A stretch of DNA of 64,000 nucleotides from Arthrobacter horti (GTDB taxonomy: Bacteria > Actinomycetota > Actinomycetes > Actinomycetales > Micrococcaceae). The stretch spans positions 434,001-498,000 of the forward strand of contig NZ_JAVALS010000001.1 in NCBI RefSeq assembly GCF_030731045.1, in the 5' to 3' direction. This document shows, piece after piece, positions 43,180 to 50,972 of this stretch. The translations under genes were made by a program, and so were the position numbers. Positions within the stretch are counted from its first letter, which is position 1. Every line of letters begins with the position of its first letter. A model generated the notes under the pieces. That model worked only from the letters and a program-made list of their open reading frames with translations. It did not search any database and had not been told where the DNA came from.

Positions 43180-43185
43180 GTGTCC

Positions 43186-43692
43186 TCACCCTGCTTGATC
43201 CAGGGCCGCCTGAAGCGAGGTCAGGTAGCCCTCAGAGGTGTAGGTAGCGCCGGAGACGGTGTCCACCGACGCGGATTGAGCGGTCAGGACCTCCTGGCGG
43301 AGGATCGGGGCCGCATAGTTGCTGATCTGTACCGACCGTCCCTCCCGGTCGGTCAGCTGCAGGGCCGTCACATCCGTGATCTTGCCCTGAGACAGGGTCA
43401 CCTGCACCTGCACGTTGCCGTACTGGGTGCTCACGACACTTCCAGTGTAGGTGCCTGAAGCCTTGCCGGCAGAGGCGGTCGACGACGGCGCGGGGCTCGC
43501 GCCGCCGGTGGAACCTGAGCCGGCCGAGCCGGAGGTACCGGAGGAAGCGGTACCGCTGCCCGGCGTCGTCGTCCCCGTGGTCGTCGCGGCAGCCGCGACG
43601 TGGACGGCCTTCGGGGCACCGCTGAGGCTCCAGGCACCGATGAGGATCGCTGCGGAGGAGAACACACCGCCCAGAACTGCTCGCGTTCTCAT
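43186..43692 (-). CDS. Exported FMN-binding domain protein (covalent flavoprotein)
   Basis: A 168-residue protein. An N-terminal signal or anchor (RTRAVLGGVFSSAAILIGAWSLSG) precedes a Ser/Thr/Gly-rich linker (about residues 35-72) and a C-terminal FMN_bind domain. The acceptor site is DTVSGATYTSEGY near residue 152, the SGAT type modified by ApbE, with the Thr expected to carry FMN. Its start overlaps the stop of the ferric-reductase-like gene as ATGA, and apbE follows. It is probably the extracytoplasmic electron carrier of this operon. Confidence 0.9.
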   Translation of the reverse strand: MRTRAVLGGVFSSAAILIGAWSLSGAPKAVHVAAAATTTGTTTPGSGTASSGTSGSAGSGSTGGASPAPSSTASAGKASGTYTGSVVSTQYGNVQVQVTLSQGKITDVTALQLTDREGRSVQISNYAAPILRQEVLTAQSASVDTVSGATYTSEGYLTSLQAALDQAG

Positions 43693-45110
43693 GAGTCGAA
43701 CCTCTCGAGGTGGATCTGATGGTCTTCCAGTCCAAGGGCCTTCGCCTCCTGCGCTACGAGCTCGGCCCAGGGGCCAGGGCCGCAGATGTACAGATCGGAG
43801 TGCAGAATTCGCGGGAAGACCGACTGGAGGGACACCCCGCGCCGGACGGCATCCGCGGAGAGCCAGGAAGACGTGGCGCGGGAACGCGGACCGACATCCG
43901 CGAAGGCGGTGCCGCCGTGCCATTCGCACAGCGTGTGCAGCTCCTCCCAGAGGTAGAGCTGGGATTCGTCGGAGGCGCGCACCAGCAACGCGGTCTCCCC
44001 ACCCGAATGGCGGGAATCCTCCAGCAGCGCTCGCAGCGGGGTGACTCCGATACCGGCGCCGACGAGGGCGAGGTTCGGAGCGGAGCGGGCGTGGCGTGAG
44101 AACAGCCCGTACGGGCCTTCGAACCAGACGCGCGTTCCCCGCCTCAGCCCGGCGAGCCCGGCCGTCCCGCTCCCGGCGCCCCGGACGGTGATCCGCAGCA
44201 GATCGCCGTGGGGCATCGCGGAGAAGGACAAGGGGTGGGAATGCCACCAATTGCGGGCCGACCAGAATCGCCAGGTGGCGTACTGCCCGCCGGCGATGCC
44301 GAGCCGCCCGAGCTCGCGGCCGCGGAGGTGGATCGAGATGACGTCCGGGGCCAGCCGTTCGACCGAGACCACGCGGAAGTCGTGGCGCAGTGACAGGAGC
44401 AGCGGCTTCGCGAAGCGGTACCAGGCGGCGGCACCATAGGCGAGGAGGTAGAGGGCGATCCAGTAGATCCGCTCCACCGTGCCGGCTGCGAGGACTCCGC
44501 CGTAGCTGAGTTCGTGGGGGAGTGCGAGGAGCACTGCGGCGTAGCTGAGAAGGTGGATCAGATGCCAGGCCTCATACGGGAACTTCCTGCGCACCGCCAC
44601 GAGGGAGGTCACGACGACGGCGAGCAGCAGTGCCAGCGCCAGGTACGCGAGGATCATGTCACGGTTGGAGAGGAAGGCGGCGGTCTCTCCGACGACGTCG
44701 AGGCCGTCCGTCGCGGCGTATCCGAGGGTGAGGAGCGCGGCATGCGCCAGGATGAGGTACAGGACCGGCTTTCCGAGGCGCCGGTGCCAGCCGATGGCCA
44801 CGTCCTGCCCCACCGCCCGGTCCAGCCAGGGGATGCGGGCGGCCAGCAGGAGCATGATGAGGATGAGATTGGTTCCGGCCAGGCCGGCGATGATGCCCAG
44901 GGCGGTGACGGCGTCAGCCTTGCTGTGGATCTGGGAGACCCCGCCGCTGAGCAGATAGAGGGCTACGGCGCCAGCCGTCGACGCCCAGCAGAGAACGACG
45001 GCGAGATCCGCGGCGAACAGGCGCCGCCGGAGCGCAGAGCGGTAGTCCTCGGACGGCGCGGAGGCGGCCTCCGGGAGGCTCCACCCCCGTTCCGCGATGC
45101 CGGTGTTCAT
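43689..45110 (-). CDS. Ferric-reductase-like transmembrane oxidoreductase
   Basis: A 473-residue protein of the FRE/NOX type. About six to seven N-terminal helices (residues about 30-240) contain paired histidines for b-hemes (IGWHRRLGKPVLYLILAHAALL and YEAWHLIHLLSYAAVLLALPHEL). A ferredoxin-reductase module follows, with a FAD site near GGQYATWRF and NAD(P)-binding LALVGAGIGVTPLRALLED near residue 335. It should move electrons from cytosolic NAD(P)H across the membrane. It is the first gene of the operon with the FMN-binding protein and apbE. The final acceptor is unknown. Confidence 0.88.
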   Translation of the reverse strand: MNTGIAERGWSLPEAASAPSEDYRSALRRRLFAADLAVVLCWASTAGAVALYLLSGGVSQIHSKADAVTALGIIAGLAGTNLILIMLLLAARIPWLDRAVGQDVAIGWHRRLGKPVLYLILAHAALLTLGYAATDGLDVVGETAAFLSNRDMILAYLALALLLAVVVTSLVAVRRKFPYEAWHLIHLLSYAAVLLALPHELSYGGVLAAGTVERIYWIALYLLAYGAAAWYRFAKPLLLSLRHDFRVVSVERLAPDVISIHLRGRELGRLGIAGGQYATWRFWSARNWWHSHPLSFSAMPHGDLLRITVRGAGSGTAGLAGLRRGTRVWFEGPYGLFSRHARSAPNLALVGAGIGVTPLRALLEDSRHSGGETALLVRASDESQLYLWEELHTLCEWHGGTAFADVGPRSRATSSWLSADAVRRGVSLQSVFPRILHSDLYICGPGPWAELVAQEAKALGLEDHQIHLERFDS

Positions 45111-45232
45111 GATCGTTCTCCTGGGGCCGGGCGGCCGGCCGGCGAATGACCGCCGGCCGCTGTCTCATGCCTTCCATGGTGGTCCCGGGAACTATGCGGT
45201 GGCTGTGAAGCGGCTTTCCTCCGCCGGAGCGG

Positions 45233-45712
45233 TCAGGAGACTTCGAGGACCGTCCCCTTGGTGAGAGCGATCAGGCCGTCGAACGTGAGTGGCATGACCG
45301 TGTGGGGAGTGCCCGCAGCGGTCCAGACCTGTTCGTAGTCGCCGAGGGAGGAGTCCACAACAGTCGAAATCGGGCGCGGGTGGCCCACCGGCGCCACTCC
45401 GCCGATCGCCTGACCGGTGATGGAGCGAACTTCTTTCGCATTGGCCATGCGGACTTCGATCGCTCCGATCGCGGTGGCGAGGGTGGGGAGGTCCACGCGG
45501 TGCCGTCCGCTCGTCATGACCAGCACGGGGTCGCCGTCCGCGATGAAGAGGAGGCTGCTCGCAATCGCACCGACCTCGCAGCCGAGCAGTCGCGCCGCAT
45601 CGACCGCGGTGTGGGCGGAGTCCGAGAGCTCGCGGACTCTGGTGTCCAGACCGGCGTCCAGGACATTTCGGAGGACGATCTGGCTGCGTTCAGGCAGTTC
45701 GGAGGTATCCAC
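45233..45712 (-). CDS. YbaK/EbsC-family aminoacyl-tRNA deacylase
   Basis: A 159-residue editing-domain protein. It contains CEVGAIASSLLFIADGDPVLVMTSGRHRVD, then AKEVRSITGQAIGGVAPVGHP (the GxxxxGxxPxG loop of the YbaK fold) and ends DGLIALTKGTVLEVS. The family hydrolyses mischarged aminoacyl-tRNAs, for example Cys-tRNA-Pro or Ala-tRNA-Pro; which one applies here is not determined. It is followed upstream by an unrelated SRPBCC gene on the same strand, 41 bases away. Confidence 0.9.
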   Translation of the reverse strand: MDTSELPERSQIVLRNVLDAGLDTRVRELSDSAHTAVDAARLLGCEVGAIASSLLFIADGDPVLVMTSGRHRVDLPTLATAIGAIEVRMANAKEVRSITGQAIGGVAPVGHPRPISTVVDSSLGDYEQVWTAAGTPHTVMPLTFDGLIALTKGTVLEVS

Positions 45713-45753
45713 GGGGTTCCTTCCAGACGAGACGTCGGCTGCTGCGGGTCCCG

Positions 45754-46194
45754 TCAGGAGCCTTCGAGAACCGTCTTCGCCTTGCTGAGACCGGCGACCT
45801 CGGAGTCCATGGTCTTCTGCACCATGCCGGCCATCACCACAGCCTTCAGGCCGCCAAGTTCGGCAGAGAGGGAGAACGTGACCCGTGCGCCGCCGTCAGT
45901 GGATTCCACCCGGTATTCGCCGCGTGGCCGCACGGGCCCCGCGATGCCTTCGAAGCCGACGCGGTTCGGCGGGTCGTAGGCGGTGACGCGGACATCGGCC
46001 GGGATGGCCCTGCCGCCAGGACCCGAGACGGTCTGACGGTATTCGACACCGACGGCGAGGTCGCCCTGCCGCTCAATGGACTGGACCCCGGTGCGCCACT
46101 TCGGGTCGTTCTCGGCGTCGGCGAAGAACACGAAGACCTCCTCGACGGGCTTGGCGATCACGATGCTGTTGCTGGCGCTGACGGTTTTCGACAT
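45754..46194 (-). CDS. SRPBCC-family protein
   Basis: A 146-residue helix-grip protein. The N-terminus SNSIVIAKPVEEVFVFFADAENDPKWRTGV is the classic SRPBCC opening. Beta strands and a C-terminal helix (KAVVMAGMVQKTMDSEVAGLSKAK) follow. Ligand unknown. The start is ATG 46194 (SKTVSAS); upstream in-frame codons to 46230 are less likely. Confidence 0.82.
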   Translation of the reverse strand: MSKTVSASNSIVIAKPVEEVFVFFADAENDPKWRTGVQSIERQGDLAVGVEYRQTVSGPGGRAIPADVRVTAYDPPNRVGFEGIAGPVRPRGEYRVESTDGGARVTFSLSAELGGLKAVVMAGMVQKTMDSEVAGLSKAKTVLEGS

Positions 46195-46262
46195 GAAACC
46201 AATCCAACAGGGCAGGACGGTGCGTGGCAAGAGTCCTGGGCAGTACCCTCCGCCGGGCGTTC

Positions 46263-46730
46263 TCAGACCGCCAGGATCGGCTCTCCTCGGTGGCGGGCCG
46301 CTTGCAGCACCATGGCGCGGAAGCGTTCAGTCATGGGCGGGAGGGCGTCGAGGGGGAACCATGCGACGTCGCTGGACTCGTCGTCAGCAGGGTGCGCGAA
46401 GCCGCTCACGTAAGGACATCGGAAGACGATCTCCAGGTATTGTGCCTGGTCTCCGTTGACGTGCACCACGGGAGGTGTCACGCCGAAGGTGACCAGGGAG
46501 CCCAGCTCGCACGTCACTCCGGTTTCTTCGAGGACTTCCCTGAGCGCCGCCGTCGTCGGCAGCTCGCCGGGGTCCATGATCCCGGTGACGGGCGTCCAGC
46601 GGCCGTTGTCCGAGCGCTTCACCAGCAGGACTTCGGCATCGCGGACGACGACGGCGGTGACACCGGCCAGCCAGAGCGGATCGTGTCCGATCTTCTCGCG
46701 GAGGCGGAGGATGAAGTCGGGGATCGGCAT
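46263..46730 (-). CDS. NUDIX hydrolase
   Basis: A 155-residue pyrophosphohydrolase. The Nudix box is GIMDPGELPTTAALREVLEETGV (GX5EX7REVLEETG pattern, with Glu and Arg-Glu-x-x-Glu-Glu present). It is preceded by VVVRDAEVLLVKRSDNGRWTPV. It hydrolyses a nucleoside diphosphate linked to another moiety; the substrate cannot be read from the sequence. It starts at ATG 46730, divergent from the TOPRIM gene 73 bases away. Confidence 0.9.
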   Translation of the reverse strand: MPIPDFILRLREKIGHDPLWLAGVTAVVVRDAEVLLVKRSDNGRWTPVTGIMDPGELPTTAALREVLEETGVTCELGSLVTFGVTPPVVHVNGDQAQYLEIVFRCPYVSGFAHPADDESSDVAWFPLDALPPMTERFRAMVLQAARHRGEPILAV

Positions 46731-46803
46731 GACTTCACGGTATCGCGTGGCGGGGGCGGCGGTCCCTTGTGGCGCGAGCGGGGGACTGTCAGACTGGGCG
46801 GCT

Positions 46804-47391
46804 ATGGAGCACATTGCCCGGGTTGAGCTGCGCGGAGCAGCACGTGAGGTGGTGGTCTTCCTCGAAGGCGTCAGCGACGTCGCCGCCGTCACCGTGCTCG
46901 CCGAACGCGCGGGAGTTGACCTCGCGCGTGTGGAACTGGTCAGTCTCGACGGGGTCACCAACATGCGGAAAGCCCTGACCGAGTGTGTCCTGGAACGTCC
47001 GGACGCCGGGACGTTCGGCCTGTGCGACGGCGGTGAAGTCCGATTTGTGATGAAGGCGCTGCACGCCGTGGGCCATCCGGTGGCCGACGTCGGTGAGTTG
47101 CCGGAATTCGGATTCTTCGTCTGCCGGGCCGACCTTGAGGACGAACTGATCCGCGCCCTCGGCCCTGACAGGGTGCTTGGCGTGATCGACCGGCTGGGCC
47201 TGCGCGTGAAGCTTGACACCCTGCAGCAGCAGCCGGCGTGGTCCAGCCGGCCGCTGGCGGAGCAACTGCACCGCTTCTGCGGAGTCGCGTCGGGCCGCAA
47301 GGAACTGCTGGCAAGGGAACTGGCTCGCGAACTCGCCGAGGACGAAGTGCCGGAACCCTTGAGGATGCTGGTGGCGCGGCTTCCGAGGTGA
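46804..47391 (+). CDS. Stand-alone TOPRIM-domain protein (OLD-like)
   Basis: A 195-residue protein with an OLD-type TOPRIM core and no ATPase domain. Motif 1 is VVVFLEGVSDVAAVTVLAER (catalytic Glu). The second acidic motif is reduced to FGLCDGGE (D-G-G instead of DxD). FFVCRADLEDELIRALG is the conserved segment after it. The C-terminal helices resemble the tail of OLD-family nucleases. It may be a nuclease or a degenerate relative. CAGACT ends 8 bases before ATG 46804. Confidence 0.78.
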   Translation: MEHIARVELRGAAREVVVFLEGVSDVAAVTVLAERAGVDLARVELVSLDGVTNMRKALTECVLERPDAGTFGLCDGGEVRFVMKALHAVGHPVADVGELPEFGFFVCRADLEDELIRALGPDRVLGVIDRLGLRVKLDTLQQQPAWSSRPLAEQLHRFCGVASGRKELLARELARELAEDEVPEPLRMLVARLPR

Positions 47392-47415
47392 CGCCGGTCC
47401 GGGGGAGTGGGGCCG

Positions 47416-47706
47416 TCAGGGGATCTGCTGCATGGCGGGATAGCGGCCCGAGCGGAGTGCACGGGCTTTGGCCTTGGTGGCTTCCTCTTCGCGGTTCTTC
47501 GGAGGCGTGGTGGCGACCAGTCCGTCCAGGAGGTGCTGGGTGATGTGTGCGATGTCATGGACCGCCTGATCGAACGCCGGCTGATTGGCCTTGGACGGCT
47601 TGGTGGTTCCGGCGATCTTACGGACGTATTGCAGGGCTGCGGCAAGCACCTCATCCGAGGTGGCGGCCGGTTCGAAGTTGTGGAGTGTGTGGATGTTGCG
47701 GCACAT
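47416..47706 (-). CDS. DUF2277-family protein
   Basis: A 96-residue conserved protein. It starts MCRNIHTLHNFEPAATSDEV, followed by AALQYVRKIAGTTKPSKANQPAF, the signature I recall for DUF2277. The C-terminus is basic. Function unknown. It converges on the TOPRIM gene and lies downstream of a GNAT gene. Confidence 0.88.
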   Translation of the reverse strand: MCRNIHTLHNFEPAATSDEVLAAALQYVRKIAGTTKPSKANQPAFDQAVHDIAHITQHLLDGLVATTPPKNREEEATKAKARALRSGRYPAMQQIP

Positions 47707-47741
47707 GATCCGACGATACGCCGACGCGGCCTCCACTGGGC

Positions 47742-48335
47742 TCACTCGAGACGGGCGAACGGTGCGGCATAGCGGAAGCGGCCGCGAGCGCCGTCATCGG
47801 CCGGGAGCAGGCGGACCTGGAAGAAGTCCTCCCACTCCGGCTCCGGGGCGGCGATGCCATGCCGGCTTGCAGGCTCCCAGCCGCGTTGGCCGTAGAAACC
47901 CGGGTCGCCGAGGAGGGCGATGAGACGCTCGTCTTCGCCGGTCGCGGCTTTGACGACTTCCTTCAGGAGACGAGAGCCGATGCCGTGCCCCTGGTGATCG
48001 GGGCTGACGGCCAGCGGTCCGAGGCCGAGCACCGGGATGTCCGGCGAGCCCGGGTCTTCGGGAGCGAGCCAGGCCCGGGTGCACAGCACGTGACCCACCA
48101 CCGAACCATCGAGCTCGGCGACGAGGGCCAGCTCAGGCAGATATCCGGCGTCACTGCGGAGCCATTCGACCAGGACGGCTTCGCCGGGATCCCCGGTGGC
48201 GTCCAGCGGCGGAGCGGCGTGGCCGGCGCCGCGGAACGCTGCCGCCACCACGGCTCGCACCGCCGCGTAGTCGCTGGGACGCTCTGGTCTGACTGTCATC
48301 GTCTGACGTACATGGTCCGGTCCGGAAGCGTTCAT
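47742..48335 (-). CDS. GNAT-family N-acetyltransferase
   Basis: A 197-residue acetyltransferase. The fold is visible as TVRPERPSDYAAVRAVVAAAF, LALVAELDGSVVGHVL, then LGPLAVSPDHQGHGIGSRLLKE with the acetyl-CoA loop (Q-G-H-G-I-G), and ALLGDPGFYGQRGWEPAS. This is the group often annotated as phosphinothricin-like or ribosomal-type, but the substrate is not evident. ATG 48299 (TVRPER) is an alternative start. Confidence 0.87.
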   Translation of the reverse strand: MNASGPDHVRQTMTVRPERPSDYAAVRAVVAAAFRGAGHAAPPLDATGDPGEAVLVEWLRSDAGYLPELALVAELDGSVVGHVLCTRAWLAPEDPGSPDIPVLGLGPLAVSPDHQGHGIGSRLLKEVVKAATGEDERLIALLGDPGFYGQRGWEPASRHGIAAPEPEWEDFFQVRLLPADDGARGRFRYAAPFARLE

Positions 48336-48364
48336 GGTGCGAGCCTACGCCGCCGGGAGCCTGT

Positions 48365-48922
48365 TCAGGATTCCGTGAGCGACGCTTCCGGATCGTCCAG
48401 CTCCGCGACGAGCTTGGTGAGGCGAAGTGCCACCAGCTTGCCCAGTTCCACCCGGATCTCGTCGTTCTCGGCCTCGGGGGAGTGCGTCACCCTGCGCCGG
48501 AGTGCCGCCAGCATGTCGTCATTGGTCAGTCCGGTCGCGTAGATGAGGACGACGTGGCCGAACTTCGCCTCGTAGGCGTCCTGGGCCTCGTTGAGCTCCT
48601 GCAGCGCCTCCTCGTCCCGGTCCATGCGGGCGGATTCCTGCTTGGCCCAGCGCAATCGCCGGCCGCTGAAGCCGTCGTGGCGGGTTCCCAGGCGCCTCAG
48701 TCCCACGTGGGATGCGACCACATTGTCGTCGCTGAGCGCGGTTACAGCAGACTGAGCCTTCGTGATCAGGTCGTCGAAGTCGGCAAACGGTCTCTGGCGT
48801 TCGACGTCGACGGCCCAGTCTTCCACGGGAAGATGGCACAGTTCCGGCAGGACCTTGATGAACTCGTCATGGGAAAGTTCGTTGAGCCGCTGGACTCCAA
48901 GGGATCCGATCGATGTGTTCAC
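48365..48922 (-). CDS. OHCU decarboxylase-like (UraD-family) protein with altered active-site motif
   Basis: A 185-residue helical protein. The N-terminus LNELSHDEFIKVLPELCHLP and the C-terminal half (YEAKFGHVVLIYATGLTNDDMLAALRRRV, then EVGKLVALRL-like ending) match 2-oxo-4-hydroxy-4-carboxy-5-ureidoimidazoline decarboxylases of uric acid breakdown. The usual HPRIG signature is replaced by SHVGLRRLG, and the FPFI-type motif reads HVVLI. No uricase or transthyretin-like gene is nearby. It may have a different reaction. Confidence 0.75.
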   Translation of the reverse strand: MNTSIGSLGVQRLNELSHDEFIKVLPELCHLPVEDWAVDVERQRPFADFDDLITKAQSAVTALSDDNVVASHVGLRRLGTRHDGFSGRRLRWAKQESARMDRDEEALQELNEAQDAYEAKFGHVVLIYATGLTNDDMLAALRRRVTHSPEAENDEIRVELGKLVALRLTKLVAELDDPEASLTES

Positions 48923-49233
48923 AGCAGTTTCCTTTCATGGCCGGAATCCCTGACGTCCAGGTTCACGAAGCGTCTCATGCGGTCCGAAGGAAATCCATAC
49001 TTTCGTCAGACGTCTTAGGAATATGACGTCCGCTCGACTCGCGTGCCTCCAGCAAACAGGCGTTTCCTGAACCGCTTCCTCGCCCGTCGGCGATAAGCCG
49101 ATAATCCACATTATGTCAACTAATGTTCTGAGAACCCTCCCCGCCGAGGTGACCGGCTCCATCGCAGGCCACCGCGCCTTCGCCGGTGGGGCCCACCGGT
49201 ATCCGGCGGACCCCACTGATCAGAGGCGCTCAC
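48923..49233. other. 311-bp intergenic region with a possible truncated gene start
   Basis: On the plus strand ATG 49113 opens a frame starting MSTNVLRTLPAEVTGSIAGHRAFAGGAHRYP. It reads into the 3' end of the convergent FAD oxidoreductase gene and has no recognised family. Just over the ATG lies ATAAT-CCAC-ATTAT (49101-49114), an AT-rich inverted repeat that could be an operator. The rest is the upstream region of the UraD-like gene. Confidence 0.4.
49101..49114. promoter_or_regulatory. AT-rich inverted repeat, candidate operator
   Basis: ATAAT-CCAC-ATTAT, arms of 5 with a 4-base spacer, between the UraD-like gene and the orphan frame at 49113. It stands out in a GC-rich region. Confidence 0.35.
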
Positions 49234-50832
49234 TTACCGTCGTCCGAGCGCCTCCAGCACCGCTTGGGCCGCATTGTGCCCGGCGATGCCGCTGACGCCG
49301 CCGCCACGCACGGCACCCGAGCCGCAAAGCAGGATGCGGTCGTGCTCCGTCGCCACACCCCAGCGCTTGGCCGGGGTGTCGAGAACCTCGTCGTCCTCCG
49401 CGAATGGCCATGACAGCGGCGCATGGAAGATGTTGCCGCCCGGCATCGCCAGGGCCTCCTCGAGGTCGAGCGTGGTCTTCGTCTCGACGCACGGATTGCC
49501 CTCGCCGTCGAGCATGAGGACGTCCTCGATCGGCTCCGCCAGCACCGAATTGAGCGAGTCGAGCACGGCACGCTGCAGCCGCGCCCGCATCTCGTCATTG
49601 TTCTCGGCCGTCAGCAGACGATCCGGCACGTGCAGGCCGAACACCGTCAGGGTCTGCGCGCCCTGTGCCGCCAGTTCGGGCCCCAGGATCGACGGATCGG
49701 TGAGCGAATGGCAGTAGATCTCACAGGGCAGGATCTCCGGCACCTCGCCCTGATCCGCCTCGTGATAGGCCTGGGCGAGCTGCGAGTATTTCTCGTTGAT
49801 GTGGAACGTCCCGCCGAATGCCGCTTCGGCCGCGATGTTCTCATCGCGAAGCTTCGGGAGCCTCTTCAGCAGCAGGTTCACCTTCACCTGGGCCCCCTCC
49901 GGCCGCTCGGAGCGGTCTTCCGGCTTGCCCAGCAGGCGGTTGAGGACATAGGGGGCGACGCCGGCCAGGACAGTGCCGCCGACGACGGCGCGTTGCGCTC
50001 CTTCGTGCGTGAACCTGACCTCGCCGTCGGGGCTGATCGAGGAGACTTCGGCTCCGGTCAGGATGACTGCGCCCGCTGCGCGGGCTGCGTCCGCCAGCTG
50101 TCCAGTCACCTGTCCCATGCCGCCGACCGGTACGTCCCAGTCCCCCGTCCCGCCGCCGATGACGTGGTACAGGAAGCACCGGTTCTGGGCCAGGTCCCCG
50201 TCCCGGGTGTCTGCGAAGGTGCCGATCAGTGCGTCAGTGGCCACCACTCCCCTGACCAGGTCGTCTCCGAGGCGCGATTCGATGAGTTCACCGATGGGAC
50301 GCTCGAACACCGACTCCCAGAGCGCGTCGTCGTTCAGGCGCGCTTTTGCCTCACTGCGGGTGGGCAGCGGTTCGGTGACGCTCGGCCACATCGCCTCAGC
50401 CACTCGAAGCAGGTCGGAATTCAGTGCGGAGAACGCCGCGGCGTCATCGCTCGCGCCGATCCGCGTAAAGGAGTCCTTCGTGATGTGAGGATCGCCGTTG
50501 TCGATCAGCAGGCCGAGCCCACTCTCGTCGCCCGGCACCGGCGTGTACGAGGAGTAGCGGCGCCGGGCCAGCGTGAGCTCGAGTCCCAGATCCTCCTTGA
50601 TCCGTTCGGGCATCAGGCTCACCAGGTAGGAATACCGGGAAAGCCGTGCGCTGAGCCCCGTGAACGCCGTCTTGCTGACGGCCGCTCCCCCGGTCGAACC
50701 GAGGCGCTCCAGGACGGCCACGGAAAGCCCAGCCTTCGCCAGATAGGCGGCGGCGGTGAGCCCGTTATGGCCACCCCCGACGATCACAGCATCGTAGTCA
50801 GGGGCCGGTGTGGTTGCGGACATGCACATCAT
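49234..50832 (-). CDS. FAD-dependent oxidoreductase (phytoene desaturase / PYROXD2-like)
   Basis: A protein of about 530 residues. The dinucleotide site is YDAVIVGGGHNGLTAAAYLAKAGLSVAVLERLGSTGG near the N-terminus. The C-terminus has the matching FAD site LLCGSGAVRGGGVSGIAGHNAAQAVLEALG. The middle (YHVIGGGTGDWDVPVGGMGQVTGQLADAARAAGA) is typical of CrtI/PYROXD2-type proteins. No carotenoid genes are nearby, so another substrate is likely. Clustered ATGs at 50832, 50829 and 50823 follow GAGAAGG. A 16-bp palindrome (50857-50872) upstream links it to the TetR gene. Confidence 0.85.
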   Translation of the reverse strand: MMCMSATTPAPDYDAVIVGGGHNGLTAAAYLAKAGLSVAVLERLGSTGGAAVSKTAFTGLSARLSRYSYLVSLMPERIKEDLGLELTLARRRYSSYTPVPGDESGLGLLIDNGDPHITKDSFTRIGASDDAAAFSALNSDLLRVAEAMWPSVTEPLPTRSEAKARLNDDALWESVFERPIGELIESRLGDDLVRGVVATDALIGTFADTRDGDLAQNRCFLYHVIGGGTGDWDVPVGGMGQVTGQLADAARAAGAVILTGAEVSSISPDGEVRFTHEGAQRAVVGGTVLAGVAPYVLNRLLGKPEDRSERPEGAQVKVNLLLKRLPKLRDENIAAEAAFGGTFHINEKYSQLAQAYHEADQGEVPEILPCEIYCHSLTDPSILGPELAAQGAQTLTVFGLHVPDRLLTAENNDEMRARLQRAVLDSLNSVLAEPIEDVLMLDGEGNPCVETKTTLDLEEALAMPGGNIFHAPLSWPFAEDDEVLDTPAKRWGVATEHDRILLCGSGAVRGGGVSGIAGHNAAQAVLEALGRR

Positions 50833-50856
50833 CGCCTTCTCGTCGTTCCAAATTGA

Positions 50857-50872
50857 CTGACTGATCAGTCAG
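50857..50872. promoter_or_regulatory. Palindromic TetR operator candidate, copy 1
   Basis: CTGACTGATCAGTCAG is a perfect 16-bp palindrome between the FAD oxidoreductase gene and its divergent TetR regulator. A near copy is at 51631-51646. Confidence 0.75.
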
Positions 50873-50960
50873 AGTGAGAGCCTACACACGCCCATGTTCC
50901 GTGTAAACGGTGTTGCTGCGAATCCAGCGGGGAGCTACGCTACGCTGGCCTCGCGGCGGA

Positions 50961-50966
50961 TAGGAT
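50961..50966 (+). promoter_or_regulatory. -10-like element of the TetR gene
   Basis: TAGGAT ends 6 bases before ATG 50973; there is no Shine-Dalgarno, so the message may be leaderless. Confidence 0.45.
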
Positions 50967-50972
50967 CGAGCG

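Noticed and set aside
49234..50832. FAD oxidoreductase as a carotenoid desaturase
   Set aside because: Motifs are of the CrtI/PYROXD2 type, but no crtB, crtE or other carotenoid genes are near and it shares operators with a binding protein.
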